Shown here: piece by piece, positions 25,722 through 34,723 of the stretch | How positions within the stretch are numbered: the first letter of the stretch is position 1 | Layout: the number at the start of each line of letters is the position of its first letter | Assembly (NCBI GenBank): GCA_964451925.1 | Contig: CAYVKA010000009.1 | Span: forward strand, 37,767 to 101,766 | DNA from: Nevskia sp964451925 | GTDB lineage: Bacteria > Pseudomonadota > Gammaproteobacteria > Nevskiales > Nevskiaceae | Reading direction: 5' to 3' | Length of the DNA stretch: 64,000 bases | Program-made: the position numbers and the translations under genes | The notes under the pieces: model-generated | The model's database searches: none | What the model saw: only the letters and a program-made list of their open reading frames with translations | Told to the model about the DNA's origin: nothing

Positions 25722-26711
25722 TTAGAGGCCGGGCAAGGAACGGCGGAACGAACGTGTCGCTTCCTTGGCGGCGGCGGCCGCGTCCGGGAGATCCGGCAGG
25801 CCCGCGCAGAATGTTTCTATGGCGCGGTCGGCCAGCGGCTCCCACTTGGCGATCCAGCCCTTGATCACGTCGACATTGTCTGGCTCGGCGGTCGCCAGCT
25901 TGACCAGCGCCGAAGACCAGCGGCGATGGCGGGCGCTATCGACCAACTCGGCGTCGATCACCAGGCCGAGCAGGGTGTCACCGTTCTGGCGGGCCGCCTC
26001 GCCGAACTTGCGCAACACCGCTTCTTCGACCGCAGGCTTGGCCACAAGATCGAGAGCGACGAAGGCTTCGCCCCAGTCATAGGCGATCAGAACCTTTTCC
26101 ATCAACTCGCGGAAGCCCTGCCAAGCCGCGTCCTCCTCCCAGTACCGGCGCTCGTCGCGGGCGAAGCCCTTGTCCGGGAAAGTCAGGGACAGTTCCTTTG
26201 CCCGGTACGCCGTATGGCTGAGCCAGCGCAACGAATCCGCGCCCTGGAAGGCGGCGCAGATCGAGATCGTACTGGCCGGTCCCATCTGGGCGAGATAGGC
26301 CGAACCGATCTGGAGCGTATGGAAAAGGTAGCGGGCCGGGGTGTAGAGACGGGCCAACGTACCCGCCCAATTCGCACTGATGCCCTTGTCGTGTTCGCGC
26401 TCGTTGAACTGGTCGAACAGCCCCGTCACGTAGGTTTCGGCACCGTCCTGCATGATGTTGTACGTCCGGTAGATCAGTTCGTCCGGATCGCGGAAGGCGT
26501 TCCAATCCGGATGTTTCAGCGGACTGGCGTTGCGCTTTTCCTTGTACCAGCGGTTCATGAAAACGTTGGGATCCAGCTCGAACGGCTCGGCGCCCGGACG
26601 CGTGCTGATATGCAGATTGGTAGAGACAATCTCGTATTCGCTGGGCTTGCGCCGACGCGCGGCGAGATGACTCCAGGTCTTCAACGGCTTCAGGACTTCG
26701 GTGTTGCTCAT
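25722..26711 (-). CDS. tmoE: Toluene monooxygenase beta subunit (TmoE/TouE-like)
   Basis: 329 residues of the diiron monooxygenase beta-chain family, which pairs with the alpha chain in the hydroxylase dimer but lacks the iron ligands. The N-terminus KPLKTWSHLAARRRKPSEYE is characteristic of TmoE/TouE. An AGGAG site precedes the start. The gene follows the effector gene by 29 nt in the order A-B-C-D-E-F seen in toluene-4- and toluene/o-xylene monooxygenases. Confidence 0.92.
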   Translation of the reverse strand: MSNTEVLKPLKTWSHLAARRRKPSEYEIVSTNLHISTRPGAEPFELDPNVFMNRWYKEKRNASPLKHPDWNAFRDPDELIYRTYNIMQDGAETYVTGLFDQFNEREHDKGISANWAGTLARLYTPARYLFHTLQIGSAYLAQMGPASTISICAAFQGADSLRWLSHTAYRAKELSLTFPDKGFARDERRYWEEDAAWQGFRELMEKVLIAYDWGEAFVALDLVAKPAVEEAVLRKFGEAARQNGDTLLGLVIDAELVDSARHRRWSSALVKLATAEPDNVDVIKGWIAKWEPLADRAIETFCAGLPDLPDAAAAAKEATRSFRRSLPGL

Positions 26712-26740
26712 GGTTTTTCTCCTGCTGCGCCCCGCATGAC

Positions 26741-27040
26741 TCAGAGGTGCTTTATGTAGTAGAAGCGAACGTGATCGGCATTGGTTTCGATGCGCCCCGC
26801 GAACGAAGCCATGTCGATCTCGAGCTGGTTGATCTTGAAAGGCTTGCCGAGCATCTCCTCGATCGTCTCCTGCCGGAGGATCATCTCGTCATCGGTCTGG
26901 ATCCGGACGTAAGCAACTTTGTCCTCCACCAGAATCTTCTTGCCTGGATTGTCGATCTCGGCGGCTTCCAACACCGCTTTGGCGAGAGCGCCCTGGCGCA
27001 TGATCGGACCCACCATATTGCTGACGCTTGTTTGGCTCAT
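26741..27040 (-). CDS. tmoD: Toluene monooxygenase effector protein (TmoD/TouD-like)
   Basis: 99 residues of the MmoB/DmpM coupling-protein family. It binds the hydroxylase and tunes oxygen activation and regioselectivity without cofactors. The NMVGPIMRQG start and the DDEMILRQETIEEMLG segment are typical of the toluene monooxygenase members. It lies 69 nt after the ferredoxin gene in the six-gene set. Confidence 0.92.
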   Translation of the reverse strand: MSQTSVSNMVGPIMRQGALAKAVLEAAEIDNPGKKILVEDKVAYVRIQTDDEMILRQETIEEMLGKPFKINQLEIDMASFAGRIETNADHVRFYYIKHL

Positions 27041-27109
27041 ATGCTCTCTTTTCTGTTGTCTGCTGCGGTGCTAGTCCGTAGCGGTGGCGATGAAGACGTT
27101 CGTTTGGCA

Positions 27110-27445
27110 CTAGGTATGCGCAAACAGGGTCTGGACTCCTTGGGTATCCACCAACACCTCGTCTCCCTCGACCTTGATCGGATATTTGGCAAGGCGGCAA
27201 TCGGCTGGATTGATGCCCGCGCCGGTAGCGCAGTTGAATGTCCACTGGTGAGCACGGCAAATGATCACTTTGCCGTCGAACTTGCCCTCCACCAGCGGGA
27301 TATCCTGGTGCGGGCACACGGCCTGAAAAGCGACGATCTCGCCATCGGTCGGCCACACCACCAGGATCTCCACGCCGTCCACCTCGAAGGACTCCATCTC
27401 GCCTTCCCAGAGGTCTTCCAGTTTGCAAAGCTTCACGAACGCCAT
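27110..27445 (-). CDS. tmoC: Toluene monooxygenase Rieske ferredoxin (TmoC/TouC-like)
   Basis: 111 residues. The Rieske [2Fe-2S] ligands are visible as CPHQD and CRAHQW, each supplying one Cys and one His. It carries electrons from the reductase to the diiron hydroxylase. The N-terminus FVKLCKLEDLWEGEMESF matches TmoC-like ferredoxins. It starts 20 nt after the gamma-subunit stop. Confidence 0.93.
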   Translation of the reverse strand: MAFVKLCKLEDLWEGEMESFEVDGVEILVVWPTDGEIVAFQAVCPHQDIPLVEGKFDGKVIICRAHQWTFNCATGAGINPADCRLAKYPIKVEGDEVLVDTQGVQTLFAHT

Positions 27446-27465
27446 TGGTCATTTCCGAAATGGAT

Positions 27466-27738
27466 TCAGCGGGAAGATGCCGGGGCTTCCCAGATCACTT
27501 CGATGCACTCCATGGGGTGCAGGCCGGATTCACCGACTTTCAGGGTCCGCGGAAACGGTTCCTTCACGCCCTGGCGGCGCACGCGAAGGCCATGTCCCGG
27601 GCGATCGGCAACGCGCCTGTTCACCGAATGATGGGCCGCCGCCGAGGCGACTTCATCCATCGTGTTATCAGTGTCCACCGCAACCAGCTGGAGGACGAAA
27701 TCCCCTTCAAAATTCGATGTCAACGGAAAAAGTGCCAT
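27466..27738 (-). CDS. tmoB: Toluene monooxygenase gamma subunit (TmoB/TouB-like)
   Basis: 90 residues, the small third chain of the hydroxylase (alpha-beta-gamma)2. It begins ALFPLTSNFEGDFVLQLVAV as in TmoB. ATG 27738 is chosen because GAGGAGAG lies upstream and the length equals the family norm; the frame stays open upstream to 27861 without family similarity. Confidence 0.92.
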   Translation of the reverse strand: MALFPLTSNFEGDFVLQLVAVDTDNTMDEVASAAAHHSVNRRVADRPGHGLRVRRQGVKEPFPRTLKVGESGLHPMECIEVIWEAPASSR

Positions 27739-27815
27739 GGTCGGCTCTCCTCTCGATTCGTTATATGGACCCGGGGCCTCGACTTCGGGCCCCGGGCTCT
27801 TCGCGCTTGCAGATT

Positions 27816-29318
27816 TCAGCTGGCCTTCTTCAAACGCTCGGCATGGGCCGCGTGCGCCCACGCGTAGTTGTGCGCATCGTCACCGATTTCGCCCGGTGCA
27901 AGGCCCATGTATTTCAGCGCCCCCCCGAGATCCATCGGCTGAATGTGGCCTGCGAGGAAGCGATCGACGAGCGTCAGGTGCCCTTCGTAGCGCGACGGCT
28001 CCTGTTCGAATACCCACTTGCAGCCTTCCGAACAGAAATGATAAAGACGCCCTTTATGCATATGCGGGACGTCGCGGACGCGCCAGGCAGGGCCCGGCGT
28101 GGCGTTAACAGGCAGCTGGCACATGTTGCAGATCACCGGCAGCGTCTCCGGATAGGTCTGCGCCATATCGCCTTTTACAACGTTCTCGGTGATAACGTCC
28201 CAGACCGTCCCAAAGGTCGCATTCCAACCCGGATACTTCTCTTCCAGCCAGGCCCGCTCCTCGGGCGAGGCGCCGGCCGCGGGATTCCACCAGACGGTGG
28301 GGCGCCAGAACCAGACGCCGATATGCATGCCGTGATGCTGCCATTCAATCTCGTCGAGCAGCTGATCCCAGTACCAGGGCCTCTCGAGACCCACGTCAAT
28401 CAGCGAGCGCTCGAACTGGGTGACGATCCATTCGTGCATAAACTCCTTGAATGACAGCTTGCGGTCTTCGAGCGGCGTGTAGTAGTCCATGATCGGACCC
28501 GTCAGCACTGAAAACAGCTTCCAACTGCGCCAAAGGGCAATGTCGATCAGCTTCTGCGCCTCGGCCTTCTTGCCGTTGGCGACGAGAATCGGGATCAGCG
28601 GACCACCGATCTGGGCATGGCGTGATTCGTCGGTCTGGATGCTCGAGATCAGGCTCGAGAAGGTCCAGTCGCCGGCCTCGGCGGCATCGGCTGCGAGACC
28701 GAGGAACTGCATGTTGGTAAAGCCGGTCTCGAACGCAAACGTGAGCATCAGTCCGATTTCGGTCGCGTTACGCGCGGCGAAGATGTCGTCAAACATGTGA
28801 CGCGCGGCGATCGCGGCCCACTCGTTGGTGTCCATCGCCTTGTGCGCCCAGTCAAACTGGCGGTCCTTGGACACGTGCTCATGCGGGAAGAACAGCTGGA
28901 TCTGGCCGTGGCGGATCTCGTCCATCATGCCGAGCGTCGCCATGTTGCGCTGGCCCGGCGCCTTGCCGAAACGCGCCATGCGGGCTTCCGACTGCGATGC
29001 GTGATATTCCTCCCGCGCGATGGCACCGTAATGCGCCTTCAGCACGCTGATCCAGCCCGGGTCCGCAGTCTCGTAGATCTTGGACCGCTCCAACGCCGCC
29101 TTGACCGAGTAGGCTCCAGCATCTTTTTCGCGCTGTACCTTCACATACTCGGGGTAGGACTGCTTGAACGGCTCGTCGTACGACTCCCACTTTTCCAAGG
29201 GAATACCCATCGTTCCAGAAAGCTCTGGCGGAAACAGTTCGTCCTCCTGTACGTATTTCGGGGTCCAGTTCGTGGTACGCGCAAGGTCGTACCAATCCAT
29301 TCTCTGCAATGTAGCCAT
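27816..29318 (-). CDS. tmoA: Toluene/o-xylene monooxygenase alpha (catalytic) subunit
   Basis: 500 residues, the length of TmoA/TouA. All six diiron ligands fall at the family positions: Glu104, Glu134, His137, Glu197, Glu231 and His234 (motifs DEIRH and DESRH). It hydroxylates benzene or toluene to phenol or cresols and possibly on to catechols. At the active-site gate, residue 100 is Ile, 103 is Glu and 107 is Ala; Glu at 103 is the state I recall for ToMO, whereas toluene-4-monooxygenase has Gly, so a relaxed ToMO-like regiospecificity is inferred. The start at 29318 has GAGGAGGAAG upstream. It follows dmpI in the same operon. Confidence 0.95.
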   Translation of the reverse strand: MATLQRMDWYDLARTTNWTPKYVQEDELFPPELSGTMGIPLEKWESYDEPFKQSYPEYVKVQREKDAGAYSVKAALERSKIYETADPGWISVLKAHYGAIAREEYHASQSEARMARFGKAPGQRNMATLGMMDEIRHGQIQLFFPHEHVSKDRQFDWAHKAMDTNEWAAIAARHMFDDIFAARNATEIGLMLTFAFETGFTNMQFLGLAADAAEAGDWTFSSLISSIQTDESRHAQIGGPLIPILVANGKKAEAQKLIDIALWRSWKLFSVLTGPIMDYYTPLEDRKLSFKEFMHEWIVTQFERSLIDVGLERPWYWDQLLDEIEWQHHGMHIGVWFWRPTVWWNPAAGASPEERAWLEEKYPGWNATFGTVWDVITENVVKGDMAQTYPETLPVICNMCQLPVNATPGPAWRVRDVPHMHKGRLYHFCSEGCKWVFEQEPSRYEGHLTLVDRFLAGHIQPMDLGGALKYMGLAPGEIGDDAHNYAWAHAAHAERLKKAS

Positions 29319-29393
29319 AGCGTCTTCCTCCTCAAACATTTCCCGATGGCTCAGGTGAGCCTCGCAACTCCGGATGCCCGGAATCCCTCAATC

Positions 29394-29585
29394 TCAACGG
29401 CCCAGATCCTTGGCCGACTTGCCGCCGATGCCCCAGTTGGCCTTGGGTATGTCCTGGATCACTACCCGCACGTTTTCCTTCGGCGCGCCAAGCGCCTCGT
29501 GCAGCGCCTGCGTCACCTTGTCGATGACGGCCCGTTTGGCCTCCTCGCCGCGGCCTTCGATCAGATAGATGTGCGCCAGTGGCAT
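29394..29585 (-). CDS. dmpI: 4-oxalocrotonate tautomerase
   Basis: 63 residues, the standard size. The catalytic Pro follows the initiator Met (MPLAHIYLIEGR), and Arg residues around position 38 and the GIGG turn are in place. It converts 2-hydroxymuconate to its keto form in the dehydrogenase branch of the meta pathway. It lies 14 nt downstream of dmpH and precedes the monooxygenase alpha gene. Confidence 0.95.
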   Translation of the reverse strand: MPLAHIYLIEGRGEEAKRAVIDKVTQALHEALGAPKENVRVVIQDIPKANWGIGGKSAKDLGR

Positions 29586-29599
29586 GTGGGCGGCCCTGC

Positions 29600-30388
29600 T
29601 CAGTTGAAGCGCAGCGAGACGCTGCCCAGGTGCTGCATGCGCAGGGTGACGTGGTCGCCCGCCGCCACCGCCACGGCCTCGGTGATGCCGCCCGACAGGA
29701 TGATGCTGCCGGCCGGGATTTCCTCGCCGCGGGCGCCGAGGTGGTTGGCGAGCATGGCCACTGCAGCCGCAGGGTGTCCGAGCACTGCGGCGCCGGCGCC
29801 GAACGACACCGGCTCGCCGTTGCGCTCCAGCACCAGGCCGAGGGTACGCAAATCCAGATCGGCCGCCGGCCGGGCGCGGCCGCCGACGACGAATCGCGCA
29901 GCGGACGTGTTGTCGGCGATGACGCTCTTCAAGTCGAACTTGAAGTCGCGGTAGCGCGAGTCGATCACCTCGATGCCGGGCATGACGAAGTCGGTCGCCG
30001 CCAGCACGGTGCCGACATGGCAGCCGGGGCCGCGCAGCGGCGCCTTGGTGACGAACACGACTTCGGGTTCGACCTTCGGGTGGATCAGGCTCTTCACCGC
30101 AACCTCTCCGCCTTCGGCCACGGCGAAGGCGTCGACCAAGAAGCCGAACACCGGGATGGTCACGCCCATCTGCTTCATCTTGGCATGAGAAGTCAGGCCG
30201 GCCTTGAAGCCGACGAGGCGGTCACCGCGGCGCAGCTTGCTGCGGCGGATCTCGTCTTGGATGGCGTAGGCGTCGTCCCAGTCCATCGACGAATGCTCGT
30301 CGGTGATCTTGAGGGTATCCCGCGCCTGCAGCTCGCAGGTCTCCAGGTGTTCCGCCAGGCGCGCCACAGTATTCTGATCGAGCTTCAT
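29600..30388 (-). CDS. dmpH: 4-oxalocrotonate decarboxylase
   Basis: 262 residues of the fumarylacetoacetase/hydratase-decarboxylase family. Sequence such as LVGFKAGLTSHAKMKQMGV and LGHPAAAVAMLANHLGARGE matches DmpH rather than DmpE. It decarboxylates 4-oxalocrotonate to 2-hydroxypenta-2,4-dienoate and normally acts in complex with DmpE, which is also present at 32441-33223. The gene begins 7 nt after dmpG. Confidence 0.93.
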   Translation of the reverse strand: MKLDQNTVARLAEHLETCELQARDTLKITDEHSSMDWDDAYAIQDEIRRSKLRRGDRLVGFKAGLTSHAKMKQMGVTIPVFGFLVDAFAVAEGGEVAVKSLIHPKVEPEVVFVTKAPLRGPGCHVGTVLAATDFVMPGIEVIDSRYRDFKFDLKSVIADNTSAARFVVGGRARPAADLDLRTLGLVLERNGEPVSFGAGAAVLGHPAAAVAMLANHLGARGEEIPAGSIILSGGITEAVAVAAGDHVTLRMQHLGSVSLRFN

Positions 30389-30395
30389 GGGCGCC

Positions 30396-31439
30396 TCATG
30401 CCGCCTTGGCCGGGCGCGTCTGCCGGGCGCGGGCCAGGGTGATGGCGGTGTCCTCGATCATGTCTTCCTGGCCTCCGATCATATTGCGGCGGCCGAGCTC
30501 CAGCAGCAGCTCGCGCGCGGGGATGCCGTACTTCTGCTCGGCACGCTTGGCGAACAGCAGGAACGAAGAATAGACGCCGGCATAGCCCAGCGTCAGAGAA
30601 TCGCGGTCGATGCGGATGATGTGATCCATCATCGGCACCACCAGGTCTTCCGCAACGTCCTGAATCTTGAACACGTCCACGCCGGTCTCGATGCCCATGC
30701 GGCTGCACACCGCGACAAAGACTTCCATCGGTGTGTTGCCGGCGCCGGCGCCCAGCCCCGCGGCCGCGGCGTCGATGCGGGTGGCGCCGCAGGCGACCGC
30801 GGCGAGCGAATTGGCGACGCCCATGGCCAAGTTGTGATGGCCGTGGAAGCCCACTTCGGTTTCCGGCTTGAGGGCATCGCGCACCGCGCGGATGCGGCAC
30901 TCCACGTCTTCCGGCAGCATGTAGCCGGCAGAATCGGTAATGTAAACACAGTTAGCGCCGTAGCTCTCCATCAGCCTGGCTTGGGCGACCAAGCCTTCAG
31001 GGCTGTTCATGTGCGCCATCATCAAGAAGCCGACAGTGTCCATGTCCAGCTCGCGCGCGCACTTGATATGCTGCTCCGAGACGTCGGCCTCGGTGCAGTG
31101 CGTGGCCACGCGGATGGTGTGCACGCCCAACTCCAGCGCCATCTTCAGGTGGTCGACGGTGCCGATACCCGGCAGCAGAAGGGCCGAAACCTTGGCCTGC
31201 TTCATCAGCGGGATCACTGCGGACAGGTACTCCTGGTCGGTGTGGGCCGGGAAGCCGTAGTTCACCGAGGAGCCACCCAGGCCGTCGCCGTGGGTGACTT
31301 CGATCAGGGGTACGCCGGCCTGGTCCAGGCCGCTGGCGATGGACCTCATCTGCTCCAAGGTCATCTGGTGGCGCTTGGGGTGCATGCCGTCGCGCAGGGT
31401 CATGTCATGCACGCGGATCTTCTTTCCCTTCAGATTCAT
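30396..31439 (-). CDS. dmpG: 4-hydroxy-2-oxovalerate aldolase
   Basis: 347 residues. The DRE-TIM/HMG-CoA-lyase-like fold shows the metal and catalytic motif TLRDGMHPKRHQ and the GFHGHHNL metal-ligand segment. It splits 4-hydroxy-2-oxovalerate into pyruvate and acetaldehyde and channels the aldehyde to DmpF, encoded immediately upstream. The length and the order F-G-H-I match the CF600 dmp operon. Confidence 0.96.
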   Translation of the reverse strand: MNLKGKKIRVHDMTLRDGMHPKRHQMTLEQMRSIASGLDQAGVPLIEVTHGDGLGGSSVNYGFPAHTDQEYLSAVIPLMKQAKVSALLLPGIGTVDHLKMALELGVHTIRVATHCTEADVSEQHIKCARELDMDTVGFLMMAHMNSPEGLVAQARLMESYGANCVYITDSAGYMLPEDVECRIRAVRDALKPETEVGFHGHHNLAMGVANSLAAVACGATRIDAAAAGLGAGAGNTPMEVFVAVCSRMGIETGVDVFKIQDVAEDLVVPMMDHIIRIDRDSLTLGYAGVYSSFLLFAKRAEQKYGIPARELLLELGRRNMIGGQEDMIEDTAITLARARQTRPAKAA

Positions 31440-31453
31440 GCGAATTGCTCCTT

Positions 31454-32377
31454 TTAGGCTGCGGCCAGATCGGGCACGGCTTCCAGCTTCAGCGCGCCGC
31501 TGAGGATTTCCTCGGCGAACATCTCGGCCGTGCGCGCCGCCGCAGCGGTCATCACGTCGAGGTTGCCGGCATATTTCGGCAGGTAGTCGCCGAGCCCGCT
31601 GACTTCCATGAAGACCGACACGCGATCGCCATCGACAACCGGGCCATTGACGAGGTTATAGCCGGGCACGTACTTCTGCACCTCCTTGATCATGGCATGC
31701 ACCGAGGCCTCGATCTCGGCGACCTTGGGCGCCGTCTCGGTCAGGCAGTGCACGGTGTCGCGCATGATCAGCGGCGGGTCGGCCGGGTTGAGGATGATGA
31801 TGGCCTTGCCCTCGCGCGCGCCACCCACCTTGGCCACTGCGCCGGCGGTGGTGCGGGTGAACTCGTCGATGTTCTTGCGCGTGCCGGGGCCGGCACTCTT
31901 CGACGCCACCGTGGCGACGATCTCGGCGTAGCGCACCGGCTGCACCCGCGAGATGGCATAGACCATCGGGATGGTGGCCTGGCCGCCGCAGGTGACCATG
32001 TTGACGTTCATGCGACGGCTGCCGACATGCTGCCTGAGGTTAACCGGCGGCACGCAGTAGGGGCCGATGGCCGCCGGCGTGAGGTCGATCATCATCACGC
32101 CCAGGGCGTTGAGCTTGCGGCTGTTCTCGGCGTGGACGTAGGCGCTGGTGGCATCGAAGGCAATCTGCACCTGGTCCTCGCGGACGTGCGGCAGCAGGCC
32201 GTCAACCCCTTCCGCCGTGGTCTTTAGGCCGAGCTCGCGAGCCCGCGCCAGGCCCTCCGACTCGGGGTCGATGCCGACCATCCACACCGGCTCCAGCACC
32301 GGGCTGCGCTTGAGCTTGTACAGCAGGTCGGTGCCGATGTTGCCGGAGCCGATCAGGGCGCAACGAACTTTCTTCAT
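31454..32377 (-). CDS. dmpF: Acetaldehyde dehydrogenase (acylating)
   Basis: About 307 residues. It has the Rossmann motif GSGNIGTDL, the catalytic Cys in MVTCGGQATIPMV and family signatures typical of DmpF/MhpF. It oxidises acetaldehyde with CoA and NAD+ to acetyl-CoA and forms a channelling complex with DmpG. ATG 32377 is preferred because AAGGA lies 7 nt upstream; an in-frame ATG at 32392 is the alternative. Confidence 0.96.
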   Translation of the reverse strand: MKKVRCALIGSGNIGTDLLYKLKRSPVLEPVWMVGIDPESEGLARARELGLKTTAEGVDGLLPHVREDQVQIAFDATSAYVHAENSRKLNALGVMMIDLTPAAIGPYCVPPVNLRQHVGSRRMNVNMVTCGGQATIPMVYAISRVQPVRYAEIVATVASKSAGPGTRKNIDEFTRTTAGAVAKVGGAREGKAIIILNPADPPLIMRDTVHCLTETAPKVAEIEASVHAMIKEVQKYVPGYNLVNGPVVDGDRVSVFMEVSGLGDYLPKYAGNLDVMTAAAARTAEMFAEEILSGALKLEAVPDLAAA

Positions 32378-32440
32378 AATCCGATCCTTCATGCATCAAT
32401 GTATGGGTTGCCTTCGCTGGTGGCAGGGAGGCCTTTACGC

Positions 32441-33223
32441 CTAGACGAAGCGCACGCAGCAGTCGCCGATTCCTCCCACGGTGGCGCGGAGGTTGTCGCC
32501 CGCGGTGACCGGCAGCAGGGCCGCCAGCGAGCCGGACAGGATCACCTCGCCGGCGCGCAGGCCGATGCCGAGCCGTCCTAGGGTGTTCGCCAACCAGGCG
32601 ACGGCGCTCACCGGCGAGCCCAGCGTCGCGGCGCCGGAGCCGGTGGCGATGACCTCGCCGTTCTTCTCGATCACCATGCCGCAGGTGTTCAGGTCGACCC
32701 GGCGCGGATCGACCAGCCGGTCGCCCAGCACCATGACGCCGCAGGAGGCATTGTCGGCGACGGTGTCCTGGATCTTCACCTTCCAGTCGTGGATACGCGA
32801 GTCGACGATCTCGAAGCAGGCCATCACGCCTTCGGTCGCCGCCAGCACCGCGGCCGTGGTGACGCCGGGGCCGGCCAGGTCCTTCTTCAGGATGAAGGCG
32901 ATCTCGCCCTCCGCGCGCGGCTGGATCAGCGAGGCCATCGGGATCGACTGGCCTTCGCTATAGATCATGTCGTCGAGCACGTAGCCGAAGTCCGGCTGGC
33001 CGACGCCGAGCATGTTCATCACCGCCTTGCTGGTCACGCCGATCTTCTTGCCGACCACCCGCGCGCCTCCCGCAAGCCGGCGCGAAATCATCTGCTGCTG
33101 CACCCGGTAGGCATCCTCGATGGTGATTTCGGGATGGCGGCTGGTCAGCGGCGCTAGCGTCTTGCGCGCGCACAGCGCCTCGTGGAGTTCGTCGCCGAGC
33201 CGGGTTATGAGTTTTTCGTCCAT
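32441..33223 (-). CDS. dmpE: 2-oxopent-4-enoate (2-hydroxypentadienoate) hydratase
   Basis: 260 residues. Segments such as KKIGVTSKAVMNMLGVGQPD, QPRAEGEIAFILKKDL and VDSRIHDWKVKIQDTVADNAS match DmpE closely. It hydrates the dienol to 4-hydroxy-2-oxovalerate and shares its fold with DmpH. It lies 8 nt after dmpC. Confidence 0.95.
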   Translation of the reverse strand: MDEKLITRLGDELHEALCARKTLAPLTSRHPEITIEDAYRVQQQMISRRLAGGARVVGKKIGVTSKAVMNMLGVGQPDFGYVLDDMIYSEGQSIPMASLIQPRAEGEIAFILKKDLAGPGVTTAAVLAATEGVMACFEIVDSRIHDWKVKIQDTVADNASCGVMVLGDRLVDPRRVDLNTCGMVIEKNGEVIATGSGAATLGSPVSAVAWLANTLGRLGIGLRAGEVILSGSLAALLPVTAGDNLRATVGGIGDCCVRFV

Positions 33224-33231
33224 CGCCGTTC

Positions 33232-34686
33232 CTAGAGCTTGATGCAGACGTTCTTCAGCTCGGTGTAGAACTCGAGCGAATGAACGCCGCCTTCACGGCC
33301 GATGCCGGACTGCTTGGCGCCGCCGAACGGGGTGCGCAGGTCGCGCAGGAACCAGCTGTTGACCCATACCAAGCCCACCTCCAGCCGCCCCGATACGCGA
33401 TGCGCGCGCGCCAGGTCGCGCGTCCACACCGAAGCGCAGAGGCCGTAGCTGGTGGCGTTGGCACGGCGCACCACCTCGTCCTCGCCGTCGAACGGCATCA
33501 CCAATACGCAGGGCCCGAAGATCTCCTCGCGGGCCACGGTGGACTCGTCGCCCAGGCCGGTCCAGATGGTGGGCTGCACCCAGGCGCCGCCCGCCAGCTC
33601 CCGTGGCATGGCGGGAACGGAGCCGCCGGTGACCACCATGGCGCCCTCCTCCACCGCCTTGCGGTAGTAGGAGAGGACCTTCTCCCGGTGTTCCTGTGAG
33701 ATCAGCGGCCCCATGTTGGTGGCGGCGTCCCACGGCAGGCCCAGCTTGAGGGCCTCGGCGCCGCTCTTCAGCGCGCCGACGAAGCGATCGAACAGGCTTC
33801 TCTCGACGTAGACGCGCTCCGTGCCCAGGCAAACCTGGCCGCAGTTGGCGAAGCAGGAGCGCAAGGTACCTTCGATCGCCGCGTCGAAGTCGCAGTCGGC
33901 GAACACAATGCCCGCGTTCTTGCCGCCCATTTCCAGCGAGACCGGGCGCGCCCCATCCGCCGCCGCCTTCATGATCGCCGCGCCGGTGCGCGTCTCGCCG
34001 GTGAAGGTAATGGCGTTGACGCCGCGGTGGCTGGTGACGAACTCGCCCGCCGAATCCGGGCCGAAGCCGTGCACGACGTTGTAGACGCCCTTGGGCACGC
34101 CGACCGCGTTCATCACCTCGCCGAGCAGGGTGGCGGTCTGCGGGGTCTCCTCCGAAGGCTTCACCACCACCGTGTTGCCGCAGGCCAGCGCCGGTCCCAC
34201 CTTCCAGGTCATCAGCAGCAGCGGCAGGTTCCACGGGCAGATCACGCCGACCACGCCCACCGGGCGCCGCACCGAGTAGTTGAGCGCGCCGCGCCCGTCC
34301 GGGGTGGCCATCTCGAAGCACTCGGTGGGGACGTTCTTGACCACGTCGGCGAAGATCTTGAAATTGGCCGCGCCGCGCGGGATGTCGATGTGGCGCGCCA
34401 GGCTCTTGGGCTTGCCGGTGTCGGCGCACTCGGCGTCCAGGAATTCGTCGAAGCGGCGGTTGATCTCGTTGGCGACGCCGTAGAGCAGGTCGACGCGCTC
34501 GGCCACCGCCAGCTTGCCCCAGGGGCCGTCCAGCGCGGCGCGGGCCGCGGCCACCGCCGCGTCGACCTCGGCCTTGCCGGCCTCGTGCACGGTGGCGATG
34601 ACGTTGTTGTCCAGCGGTGAGCGCTTCTCGAACGTCTTGCCGGTCGAGACGAAGCCGCCGCCGATAAAATTGAGAATGTTTTTCAT
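33232..34686 (-). CDS. dmpC: 2-hydroxymuconic semialdehyde dehydrogenase
   Basis: 484 residues of the aldehyde dehydrogenase superfamily. Motifs include the Glu-bearing LEMGGKNAG, the catalytic Cys region FANCGQVCLGTERVYVE and FTGETRTG for NAD. It oxidises the ring-fission semialdehyde to 2-hydroxymuconate, the dehydrogenase branch of the meta pathway. ATG 34686 (MKNILNFIGG) aligns with DmpC; the frame extends upstream to 34737 without similarity. Confidence 0.95.
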   Translation of the reverse strand: MKNILNFIGGGFVSTGKTFEKRSPLDNNVIATVHEAGKAEVDAAVAAARAALDGPWGKLAVAERVDLLYGVANEINRRFDEFLDAECADTGKPKSLARHIDIPRGAANFKIFADVVKNVPTECFEMATPDGRGALNYSVRRPVGVVGVICPWNLPLLLMTWKVGPALACGNTVVVKPSEETPQTATLLGEVMNAVGVPKGVYNVVHGFGPDSAGEFVTSHRGVNAITFTGETRTGAAIMKAAADGARPVSLEMGGKNAGIVFADCDFDAAIEGTLRSCFANCGQVCLGTERVYVERSLFDRFVGALKSGAEALKLGLPWDAATNMGPLISQEHREKVLSYYRKAVEEGAMVVTGGSVPAMPRELAGGAWVQPTIWTGLGDESTVAREEIFGPCVLVMPFDGEDEVVRRANATSYGLCASVWTRDLARAHRVSGRLEVGLVWVNSWFLRDLRTPFGGAKQSGIGREGGVHSLEFYTELKNVCIKL

Positions 34687-34723
34687 CTGCATGTTCTGGT
34701 TGATTGGCTGGTTGATTGCCGCC

